Assembly: GCA_964441925.1 (NCBI GenBank)
Contig: CAYTVY010000119.1
Span: forward strand, 1 to 7,591
Direction of reading: 5' to 3'
DNA: 7,591 nucleotides
Origin: Geothermobacter sp964441925
GTDB taxonomy: Bacteria > Desulfobacterota > Desulfuromonadia > Desulfuromonadales > Geothermobacteraceae
Shown: piece by piece, positions 1-5,559 of the stretch
Numbering within the stretch: position 1 is the first letter of the stretch
Layout: each line of letters starts with the position of its first letter
Notes under the pieces: model-generated
Told to the model about the DNA's origin: nothing
Database searches by the model: none
The model's input: only the letters and a program-made list of their open reading frames with translations
Translations under genes and position numbers: made by a program

Positions 1-14
1 CCTCTGTCGTTGAT

Positions 15-100
15 TGGTACCGAAGGCCGGATTCGAACCGGCACGCCCTGAGGGCATCGGTTTTTGAGACCGACGTGTCTACCAATTCCACCACTTCGGC
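15..100 (-). tRNA. tRNA-Leu (anticodon CAA)
   Basis: This is a class II tRNA that reads the leucine codon UUG. The minus strand folds completely: acceptor stem GCCGAAG/CTTCGGT, anticodon stem TCGGT/ACCGA around the loop CTCAAAA (anticodon CAA at 64-66), a long variable arm with GCCC-TCA-GGGC, and a T arm GCCGG-TTCGAAT-CCGGC. The discriminator is A and the CCA end is encoded (15-17). The long variable arm and the anticodon both indicate leucine. The first acceptor pair is a G1-U72 wobble, where E. coli tRNA-Leu has G-C; this is tolerated and does not suggest decay. Its own promoter lies just upstream and overlaps the end of pabC. Any terminator would lie beyond the left window edge. Confidence 0.97.
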
Positions 101-113
101 AAAAGCGAGAGAA

Positions 114-142
114 ATTATAGTGAGTCGATGGGTGGTGGTCAA
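114..142 (-). promoter_or_regulatory. sigma70-type promoter of tRNA-Leu, overlapping the pabC stop codon
   Basis: On the minus strand a perfect -10 box TATAAT (119-114) lies 17 bases downstream of a -35 box TTGACC (142-137). The expected start is G at 106, which leaves a 5' leader of only about 6 bases before the tRNA. The TGA stop codon of pabC (141-139) lies inside the -35 box, so the coding end and the promoter share bases. The sequence CTCGCTT just before the tRNA recurs at the same distance from the -10 box of the tRNA-Ala promoter. This is inferred from the consensus match and spacing. Confidence 0.85.
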
Positions 143-987
143 GCCTGTGAGTCGGCAGTCTGTGTGTCGGCGAAGGGGGGACCGAGAAGCTGCCGAATTC
201 TGCGGGCGACGGGGCCGGGCGAAAAGTGCCGGCCGTCGATTTCCGCCACCGGCAGCAGGCCGAAAAGGCTGCTGGTCAGAAAGACCTCTTCGGTCTGGGC
301 CAGATGGTCGGGATGCAGCGGCTGTTCCCGGGTCGGCAGGCCGAGTTGCCGGGCGGCCTGCAGCACCCGGGCGCGGGTGACGCCGGGCAGAACCAGGTTG
401 CCGGCGGGCGGGGTGAGCAGCATGCCGTCGAGCAGCAGAAAGATGTTGCTGATGCTGCCTTCCAGCAGCGTACCGTCCGGTTCGGTGAAGATGGCCTCGA
501 AGGCGTCGCAGGCCAGGGCGTGCCGGCGGGCGTACAGGCAGTCGGCGTAGTTGCCCCGTTTCATCTGCGGCAGATGGGAGACGCTGTTGACCCGGCGGTT
601 GGGGGCGAAAACACAGCGAACACCCCGGTGGACGAGTGACGATGCCGGGGGGCTGTAGGGAACGGCGGTGGCGAACTGCAGGCCGCCTTGCGGTCGCAGA
701 TCGGGTCCGACGGGGCCGCCGCCGGCGGTGAGCCGGACCCGGGCGTCGGGCCAGGGCAGGGCGGATGCCAGCAGGGCGAGATCCTCTTCGGCCTGCCGGC
801 GGTCGAAGGGAATGCCGCTGAGCCGGCAGCCGCTTTCGATGCGGTCGAGATGGTCGGCGAGCCAGCACAGCTCGCGGCCGTGGGCGCGGATGGTCTCGAA
901 CAGGCTGTCGCCATAGAGCAGGGCCGCCTGGTCGGCATCGACCCGCCATGGCCCCTCGTGCAGATCTCCCCGGTGTACGCTCAGCAT
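139..987 (-). CDS. pabC: aminodeoxychorismate lyase (PabC), fold type IV PLP enzyme
   Basis: This probable cytosolic enzyme cleaves 4-amino-4-deoxychorismate to 4-aminobenzoate and pyruvate, the last step of the pABA branch of folate synthesis. The 282-residue product has the class IV aminotransferase pattern: LLYGDSLFETIR near residue 23, the presumed PLP lysine K143 in QMKRGNY, the cofactor-site glutamate E176 in LEGSISNIF, LPGVTR near 200, and EVFLTSS near 234. The ATG at 987 is chosen because GGAG lies 8 bases upstream. A longer open frame exists to 1044, but its extra 19 residues are Pro/Arg-rich and lie wholly inside pabB. The first 7 bases overlap the pabB end, which implies translational coupling. 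Related D-amino-acid or branched-chain aminotransferases share the fold, but the pabB neighbour favours PabC. Length is close to the usual 270-290 residues. Confidence 0.9.
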   Translation of the reverse strand: MLSVHRGDLHEGPWRVDADQAALLYGDSLFETIRAHGRELCWLADHLDRIESGCRLSGIPFDRRQAEEDLALLASALPWPDARVRLTAGGGPVGPDLRPQGGLQFATAVPYSPPASSLVHRGVRCVFAPNRRVNSVSHLPQMKRGNYADCLYARRHALACDAFEAIFTEPDGTLLEGSISNIFLLLDGMLLTPPAGNLVLPGVTRARVLQAARQLGLPTREQPLHPDHLAQTEEVFLTSSLFGLLPVAEIDGRHFSPGPVARRIRQLLGPPFADTQTADSQA

Positions 988-2342
988 GCGAACCGCTCCA
1001 GGACGAGGTTGAGGGCCCGGCCCTTGCCGAGGCATTCCTGCCATTCCCGATCCGGATCCGAGTCGGCGACGATGCCGGCCCCGGTCTGGTAGCTGAGGTG
1101 ATCGCCCAGGCGCTGGAAGCCGCGGATCAGGATGTTCAGGTCGAGCCTGCCGGAGACCGAGAGGTAGCCGACGCTGCCGGTGTAGCTGCCGCGCCCGACC
1201 GGCTCGAGTTCGTCGATGATCTCCATGCAGCGCTTTTTCGGCACCCCGGTGATGGTGCCGCCGGGGAACATCGCCCGCACCAGGTCGAACGGCCCGCGTT
1301 CCGGGCGCAGGTGGCCGCGCACGTTGGAGACGATGTGGGTGACGTGCGAGTAGCGTTCCAGCACCATCAGTTCGTCGACCTCGACACTGCCGATGCGGCA
1401 GACCTTGCCCAGGTCGTTGCGCTCCAGGTCGACCAGCATGATGTGTTCGGCCCGCTCCTTGGGATGGCCCAGCAGCTCGCGGCCGAGCCGCTCGTCCTCC
1501 GGCGGCGTGTAGCCGCGTGGCCGGGTGCCGGCAATGGGACGGGTTTCCGCCAGCGCGCCGTCGAGCTTCACCAGGCGTTCCGGCGAGGCGGAGACGAGCT
1601 CGAGCCGCGGGCTGTGCAGCAGGCAGGCGAAGGGCGAGGGATTGATCCGGCGCAGTTCCCGGTAGAGCGGCCAGACCGGCCCCTCGATGCGGCTGTCGAA
1701 GCGGCAGGAGAGGTTGGCCTGATAGATGTCACCGGCGGCGATGTAGTCCTTGCCCCGGGTCACCATGGCGTGAAAGCGTTCGGCCGGCATGACCGGCCGC
1801 GGTCGGGTCACGCGCGGCGCGACGGCCGGCAGCGGCCGGCCGGCGGCCGCGAGCACCGCCTCGGTCAGGGACTCCAGGTCGCAGTCCGGGTCGAGGCTGG
1901 CGACATGCAGCCGCCGGTCATGGTGATCGTAGACCGCCGTCTGGTCGACCCAGTACAGGAGCAGTTCGGGGACCGGCAGGTCGCGCCGGGCCCGCCGCGG
2001 CAAGGTCTCGATCCGGCCGGCCAGATCGTAGGCGAACAGGCCGAAGAAGCCGCCGGGGAAGATGCTGTCCGTCGCGGGAACCGCCGCCCGCCGCAACCGT
2101 CCGGCCAGATGCGGCCAGGGCGGGCCGGACAGCAGGGTGACCGTGCCGTTTTCCTCCAGGCGCAGTCCCGTATCGTCGAGCCGGTAGCAGGCGGTGGCGC
2201 GCAGGGGCAGGATGCTGTAGCGGCCGATGCGGCCACCGGCCATGGCGCTTTCGCAGAAGCCGGGCGGCCGTGCGCCCAGGTGCAGCCAGGCCGCCAGCGG
2301 GTCGAAGCGGTCGAGGGGTCGGGAAAGGGTGCGAACGGTCAT
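981..2342 (-). CDS. pabB: aminodeoxychorismate synthase component I (PabB)
   Basis: This is the chorismate-binding subunit that, with a PabA glutaminase not present here, aminates chorismate to 4-amino-4-deoxychorismate for folate. The product has 453 residues, the same length as E. coli PabB and shorter than typical TrpE. Visible motifs are GRIGRYSIL (37-45), GGFFGLFAYDLAG (97-109), GDIYQANLS (204-212), SASPERLV (251-258), PIAGTRPRG (269-277), DLERNDLGKV (305-314), FPGGTITGVPK (359-369), GRGSYTGSVGY (383-393), LNILIRG (402-408) and GAGIVADSDP (421-430). Position 271 is Ala, where E. coli PabB has a lysine; this residue and the FCES motif near 29-32 recall TrpE, so anthranilate synthase is the alternative. 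The pabC neighbour and the GGTITG context favour PabB. The start at 2342 is preferred because upstream codons run into the tRNA-Ala gene. Its Shine-Dalgarno is weak, and a terminator-like hairpin sits directly upstream. Confidence 0.87.
   Translation of the reverse strand: MTVRTLSRPLDRFDPLAAWLHLGARPPGFCESAMAGGRIGRYSILPLRATACYRLDDTGLRLEENGTVTLLSGPPWPHLAGRLRRAAVPATDSIFPGGFFGLFAYDLAGRIETLPRRARRDLPVPELLLYWVDQTAVYDHHDRRLHVASLDPDCDLESLTEAVLAAAGRPLPAVAPRVTRPRPVMPAERFHAMVTRGKDYIAAGDIYQANLSCRFDSRIEGPVWPLYRELRRINPSPFACLLHSPRLELVSASPERLVKLDGALAETRPIAGTRPRGYTPPEDERLGRELLGHPKERAEHIMLVDLERNDLGKVCRIGSVEVDELMVLERYSHVTHIVSNVRGHLRPERGPFDLVRAMFPGGTITGVPKKRCMEIIDELEPVGRGSYTGSVGYLSVSGRLDLNILIRGFQRLGDHLSYQTGAGIVADSDPDREWQECLGKGRALNLVLERFAC
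996..999 (-). promoter_or_regulatory. Shine-Dalgarno of pabC inside the pabB 3' end
   Basis: GGAG on the minus strand lies 8 bases before the ATG at 987 and is contained in the last codons of pabB. It decides the pabC start against the longer in-frame candidate at 1044. Confidence 0.75.
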
Positions 2343-2357
2343 CGGTCCGGGCAACAG

Positions 2358-2388
2358 AAAAGGGGTTAACCCTTGCGGATTAACCCCT
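2358..2388 (-). terminator. rho-independent terminator of tRNA-Ala, or leader attenuator of pabB
   Basis: On the minus strand a perfect 9-bp stem, AGGGGTTAA (2388-2380) with TTAACCCCT (2369-2361), closes a 10-base loop and is followed by TTTTCTGTT. It begins 11 bases after the tRNA-Ala CCA end, as expected for a tRNA terminator. The U-tract is short and interrupted, and half the stem is A/T, so termination may be incomplete. The pabB ATG lies only 15 bases beyond the last base of the first T-run. On the plus strand no T-run follows the hairpin, so it is read as minus-strand only. Confidence 0.75.
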
Positions 2389-2398
2389 CTGTTTGGCT

Positions 2399-2474
<76 letters not shown>

Positions 2475-2488
2475 GTGAAGCGAGGGTG

Positions 2489-2517
2489 TTTATAACAGAG
2501 CGAAATTGCCCTGTCAA
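2489..2517 (-). promoter_or_regulatory. strong sigma70-type promoter of tRNA-Ala
   Basis: On the minus strand a consensus -35 TTGACA (2517-2512) and a near-consensus -10 TATAAA (2494-2489) are separated by exactly 17 bases. A run of seven A residues (2527-2521) lies 3 bases upstream of the -35 box and could act as an UP element. The region after the -10 is CACCCTCG, GC-rich as in promoters under stringent control. The predicted start is G at 2481, giving a 7-base leader before the tRNA. The -35 box is 17 bases past the permease stop codon, with no terminator seen between them. Confidence 0.9.
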
Positions 2518-2534
2518 TGCTTTTTTTCATCCCT

Positions 2535-3821
2535 TTACAGACAGAAGCTGACCAGGGAAAAAACGGCGGCGCCGATGAGCAGCGGATCGCACTGAGCCAG
2601 TTTGCCGTTGAGGATTTTCAGCAGCACGTAGCTGACGAATCCGAAGGCCAGACCGGTGGCGATGCTGTAGGTCAGGGGCATCAGGATGAAGGTGAGGAAG
2701 GCGGGGGCCGCCTCCTCGAAATCGTAGAAGTCGAGCTGGCCGATGCCCCGCATCATGAAGATGCCGACCAGAATCAGGGCCGGGGCGGTGGCATAGGCCG
2801 GCACGGCCCCGATGACCGGGGTGAAGAAGGCGGCGAGGATGAAGAGGGCGGCGGTGACGACACTGGTCAGGCCGGTGCGGCCGCCCTCGGAGACGCCGCT
2901 GGCCGACTCGATGTAGGTGGTGGTGGTGCTGGTGCCGAGCAGCGCCCCGCCGACGGTGGCGACGGCGTCGGCCTGCAGCATGCGCGACAGGTTGTGCACC
3001 TCCCCCTTCTCGTCGGTCAGGCCCGCCTCGCGGCAGACCGCGAGCAGGGTGCCGAGGCTGTCGAACAGATCGACGAACATGAAGGAGAGGATGTTCGCCC
3101 ACAGGGCCAGCTTGAAGGCGCCGGCGATGTCGAGCTTGAAGGCGATCGGGGCCGGCGAGGGCGGCAGGGTGACCAGCCCGTCGGGAAAGGGGGTCAGGCC
3201 GGCGAACATGCCCGCCAGGGCGGTGACCAGAATGGCGATCAGGATCGAGCCCTTGACACGACGGATCTCCAGAACCAGCATCAGCAGCAGCCCGGCCAGC
3301 CCGAACAGGGCGGGTTTCGTGAAGTCGCCCAGCTGCACCAGCACCGCGTCGTTCTTGACGATCAGTCCCAGGTTCTGCAGGCCGATGAAGGCGATGAACA
3401 GGCCGATGCCGACGCTGGCGGCGATGCGCAGGGTGTTGGGGATGGCCCGCGCCAGCTTCTCCCGCAGGCCGAACCAGGTCAGCACCAGGAAGAGGGCGCC
3501 GGAAATGAAGACCACGCCGAGGGCGGTCTGCCAGGGCACCTTCTGGCCGATGACCAGCGAGTAGGTGAAGAAGGCGTTCAGCCCCATGCCCGGAGCCATC
3601 ATCAGCGGTGCGTTGGCCCACAGGGCCATCAGCAGGGTGGCACCGCCGGCGACCAGGCAGGTGACGGTGGTCAGGGCGCCCTTGTCCATGCCGGTCTGGC
3701 TGAGGATGGCCGGGTTGACGAAGACGATGTAGGCCGCGGTGAGAAAGGTGGTGACGCCGGCGATGATTTCGGTGCGGACGTCGGTATTGCGCTGCCTGAG
3801 CGCGAAGAAACGGTCGAACAT
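2535..3821 (-). CDS. NCS2-family purine base permease (AzgA/PbuG type)
   Basis: This inner-membrane, probably proton-coupled importer takes up purine bases such as adenine, hypoxanthine or guanine for salvage. The 428-residue product is almost entirely hydrophobic segments. It carries the family signatures APGMGLNAFF (76-85), a charged cytoplasmic-looking VLEIRRVKGS (183-192), LFDSLGTL (252-259) and GTSTTTTYIESASGV (296-310) followed by EGGRTGLTS. The N-terminal FFALRQRNTDVRTEIIAG is also typical of the AzgA branch, as opposed to the UraA/XanQ branch. The start at 3821 is set by AAGGAG 6 bases upstream; an in-frame ATG at 3905 would add 28 residues but lacks such a site. Substrate choice within purines cannot be read from sequence. 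The gene follows the purC-containing run, from which it is separated by 116 bases and a candidate promoter. Confidence 0.93.
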   Translation of the reverse strand: MFDRFFALRQRNTDVRTEIIAGVTTFLTAAYIVFVNPAILSQTGMDKGALTTVTCLVAGGATLLMALWANAPLMMAPGMGLNAFFTYSLVIGQKVPWQTALGVVFISGALFLVLTWFGLREKLARAIPNTLRIAASVGIGLFIAFIGLQNLGLIVKNDAVLVQLGDFTKPALFGLAGLLLMLVLEIRRVKGSILIAILVTALAGMFAGLTPFPDGLVTLPPSPAPIAFKLDIAGAFKLALWANILSFMFVDLFDSLGTLLAVCREAGLTDEKGEVHNLSRMLQADAVATVGGALLGTSTTTTYIESASGVSEGGRTGLTSVVTAALFILAAFFTPVIGAVPAYATAPALILVGIFMMRGIGQLDFYDFEEAAPAFLTFILMPLTYSIATGLAFGFVSYVLLKILNGKLAQCDPLLIGAAVFSLVSFCL

Positions 3822-3827
3822 GACGGG

Positions 3828-3833
3828 CTCCTT
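3828..3833 (-). promoter_or_regulatory. Shine-Dalgarno of the purine permease
   Basis: AAGGAG on the minus strand lies 6 bases before the ATG at 3821. It selects this start over the longer frame beginning at 3905. Confidence 0.85.
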
Positions 3834-3876
3834 GCGGGTTTTCTGGTCTGGCCGAACGGCTGGTTTGGCGGCGCGA

Positions 3877-3905
3877 ATCTTAACAGAAGGGGATTGGGCG
3901 GGCAA
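3877..3905 (-). promoter_or_regulatory. candidate promoter of the purine permease
   Basis: On the minus strand TTGCCC (3905-3900) and TAAGAT (3882-3877), each matching 4 of 6 consensus bases, are 17 bases apart. This would give a leader of about 50 bases before the permease. I saw no purine riboswitch fold and no clear operator palindrome in this gap. Read-through from the upstream lipoprotein gene is also possible, since no strong terminator is visible after it. Confidence 0.4.
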
Positions 3906-3937
3906 GGCCTGATTGGGCGGCCCGAAGGGGGAAGACG

Positions 3938-4642
3938 TCAGTTGACGGTGGCTCTTCCCGCCGGCGGGAAGGAATCGTTCCGGATCTCGTTCCAGAAACG
4001 TTCGATCTGGCGGTTCAGCCCCTGGTGGCGGTTGACCTGGATGGCCAGCAGCAGCTGCTCGGTCGCCCTGTCCAGGTCGCCCAGGGCACGGTAGGCCAAC
4101 GCGAGGTGAAAGTAGGCGAAAGCGCTGTCAGGGCTGTTTTTCAGCTGGCGGGGAATCCATCCCAGGTTTCGCAGGGCGGCGCGTGGATCCCGCTTGTCGA
4201 GCAGCAGCAAGAGAGCCTGCAGGTCGCTGTGGCGCCAGTCCCAGTTGGGAATCTGCCGGAGAATGTCCCTGGCCTTGCCTGGATGATCCAGCACCCGCAG
4301 CTCGAGCCGGGCCAGGTGATAGCGGATTTCGTTCAGTCGTTCGCCGGTTCGTTGCAGCCCCTGGCGGTAGGTGCGGGCGGCGGCGGTGAAGTCATCGAAG
4401 AACTCCTCCAGTTCGCCCCGCCGCAGAACCAGGTCGGCGTCGGCCGGCAGGTGCGGGGTGGCCTGTCGCAGCCGTTCGAGCGCCTGCCGGTACTGCCGGG
4501 TGGCGTAGAGCTGTTCCGCCTGCCGGAAGAGTTTCCGGCCGAGGGCGGGGTCCGGCTTGACGGCGACACCGGCACACCCGGCCTGCAGCAGCAGGCCGAG
4601 CAGGGCGAGAAAGACGAAAAGTCCCGTCGCGGGCCGCATCAT
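3938..4642 (-). CDS. TPR-repeat lipoprotein of unknown function
   Basis: I do not recognise a named family. The 234-residue product begins with a basic/hydrophobic signal sequence ending in LLLQAGC, with the candidate lipidated Cys at 23. The residue at -3 is Gln rather than the usual Leu, so the lipobox is atypical although the -4 Leu and AG before Cys fit. The mature part is helical with TPR-like units near 36-66 (AEQLYATRQYRQALERL), 69-100, and most clearly 173-204 (AFAYFHLALAYRALGDLDRATEQLLLAI). These suggest a periplasmic or outer-membrane protein-binding adaptor. Two adjacent ATGs (4642 and 4639) could start it; GGGA sits 4 or 7 bases upstream respectively, so the second, one residue shorter, may be used. 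It lies 13 bases after purC and is probably cotranscribed. Specific function is unknown. Confidence 0.85.
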   Translation of the reverse strand: MMRPATGLFVFLALLGLLLQAGCAGVAVKPDPALGRKLFRQAEQLYATRQYRQALERLRQATPHLPADADLVLRRGELEEFFDDFTAAARTYRQGLQRTGERLNEIRYHLARLELRVLDHPGKARDILRQIPNWDWRHSDLQALLLLLDKRDPRAALRNLGWIPRQLKNSPDSAFAYFHLALAYRALGDLDRATEQLLLAIQVNRHQGLNRQIERFWNEIRNDSFPPAGRATVN

Positions 4643-4655
4643 GCCGTCCCGGGAA

Positions 4656-5546
4656 TCAGAGCCGGATACCGGTCAGGCGGAAGAGGGCCTCGCGGTATTT
4701 CTCCGCCGTCTTTTCGACGATTTCATCCGGCAGCGGCGGGGGGGGAGCCACCTTGCCCCAGTCGAGGGTTTCGAGATAGTCGCGCAGGAACTGCTTGTCG
4801 AAGCTCGGCTGCGGGCCGCCGGGACGGTAGAGATCTTTCGGCCAGAAGCGGGAGGAGTCGGGCGTCAGGGCCTCGTCGATCCAGATCAGCTCGCCGTCGC
4901 ACAGGCCGAACTCGAACTTGGTGTCGGCGATGATCAGCCCCTTGCCGTCGGCGTAGTCGCGGGCCCGCTTGTAGATTTCGATGGAGAGGTCACGGACCCG
5001 GTTGGCGACCTGCTCGCCGCAGAGTTCGACGGCCCGGGAGAAGGGGATGTTCTCGTCGTGTTCGCCGATCTCCGCCTTGGTCGAGGGGGTGAAGATCGGT
5101 TCGGCCAGCCGGTCACTCTGCCGCAGTCCTGCCGGCAGGCGGATGCCGCAAATGGCGCCGGTAGCCTGATAGTCTTTCCAGCCGGAGCCGGAGACGTAGC
5201 CGCGGACGATGCATTCGACCGGCAGCGGATCGGCCTTGCGCACCAGCATGCTGCGGCCCTCGAGCTGGTCCCGGTAGACCTTGACCTGCTCGGGGAAGCG
5301 GTCGAAGTCGGTGCTGACGATGTGGTTGGGAACCAGATCGGCCATCCGCTCGAACCAGAAGGCGGAAATGGCGGTCAGCACCCGCCCCTTGTCCGGGATG
5401 CCCTGGTCCATGATGACGTCGAAGGCGCTGATGCGGTCGGAGGTGACGATCAGCAGGTGGTCGCCGAGGTCGTAGATGTCGCGTACCTTGCCCCGGTTGA
5501 CCAGCTTCAGGTCGGGGCAGTCACTCTGCATGAGAACCTGACTCAT
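4656..5546 (-). CDS. purC: SAICAR synthase (phosphoribosylaminoimidazole-succinocarboxamide synthase)
   Basis: This cytosolic enzyme joins CAIR and aspartate with ATP to form SAICAR in de novo purine synthesis. The 296-residue product shows RGKVRDIY (18-25) and TSDRISAFD (35-43) for nucleotide binding, PVECIVRGYVSGSGWK (109-124), IFTPSTKAEIGEHDENI (151-167), ADTKFEFG (207-214), DEALTPDSSRFWP (224-236) and FDKQFLRDYL (249-258). It is clearly the long form, resembling yeast Ade1 (about 306 residues) more than the 237-residue E. coli enzyme. The start at 5546 is supported by AGGA 9 bases upstream, which overlaps the stop codon of the preceding ppiD-like gene; a Met six codons in is less well placed. 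Spacing of 11 bases upstream and 13 downstream puts it in the middle of a three-gene run. Confidence 0.97.
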   Translation of the reverse strand: MSQVLMQSDCPDLKLVNRGKVRDIYDLGDHLLIVTSDRISAFDVIMDQGIPDKGRVLTAISAFWFERMADLVPNHIVSTDFDRFPEQVKVYRDQLEGRSMLVRKADPLPVECIVRGYVSGSGWKDYQATGAICGIRLPAGLRQSDRLAEPIFTPSTKAEIGEHDENIPFSRAVELCGEQVANRVRDLSIEIYKRARDYADGKGLIIADTKFEFGLCDGELIWIDEALTPDSSRFWPKDLYRPGGPQPSFDKQFLRDYLETLDWGKVAPPPPLPDEIVEKTAEKYREALFRLTGIRL

Positions 5547-5554
5547 CTTTGTCG

Positions 5555-5559
5555 TTCCT
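5555..5559 (-). promoter_or_regulatory. Shine-Dalgarno of purC overlapping the ppiD stop codon
   Basis: On the minus strand the TAG stop of the ppiD-like gene (5560-5558) is part of TAGGAA. The AGGA therefore serves as the purC ribosome site 9 bases before its ATG. Terminating ribosomes would sit on the purC site, which fits translational coupling. Confidence 0.65.

Noticed and set aside
988..1044. Longer PabC starting at 1044
   Set aside because: The extra 19 residues are Pro/Gly/Arg-rich and lie within pabB, while the ATG at 987 has a good Shine-Dalgarno.
948..2369. A 473-codon plus-strand open frame across pabB
   Set aside because: It is an antisense shadow of pabB. Composition is Ala/Gly/Arg/Asp/Gln rich, and no motifs or ribosome site support it.
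2361..2388. The GGGGTTAA/TTAACCCC repeat as an operator or attachment site
   Set aside because: Its place right after a tRNA 3' end, followed by T residues on the same strand, is fully explained by a terminator. No integrase or repeat partner is present in the window.
2521..2527. Run of seven T on the plus strand as a terminator
   Set aside because: No hairpin precedes it on the plus strand and no plus-strand gene leads to it. It fits better as an A-tract upstream of the tRNA-Ala promoter.
3938..3969. GGAAGA...TCTTCC inverted repeat at the lipoprotein gene end as a terminator
   Set aside because: The inner stem CGTCA/TGACG leaves only a 2-base loop and no U-tract follows, so terminator function is not supported.
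2517..4094. A 525-codon plus-strand open frame across the permease
   Set aside because: The highly repetitive Gly/Asp/Gln/Glu-rich translation is the antisense image of a hydrophobic membrane protein. It also crosses two intergenic regions with real minus-strand signals.
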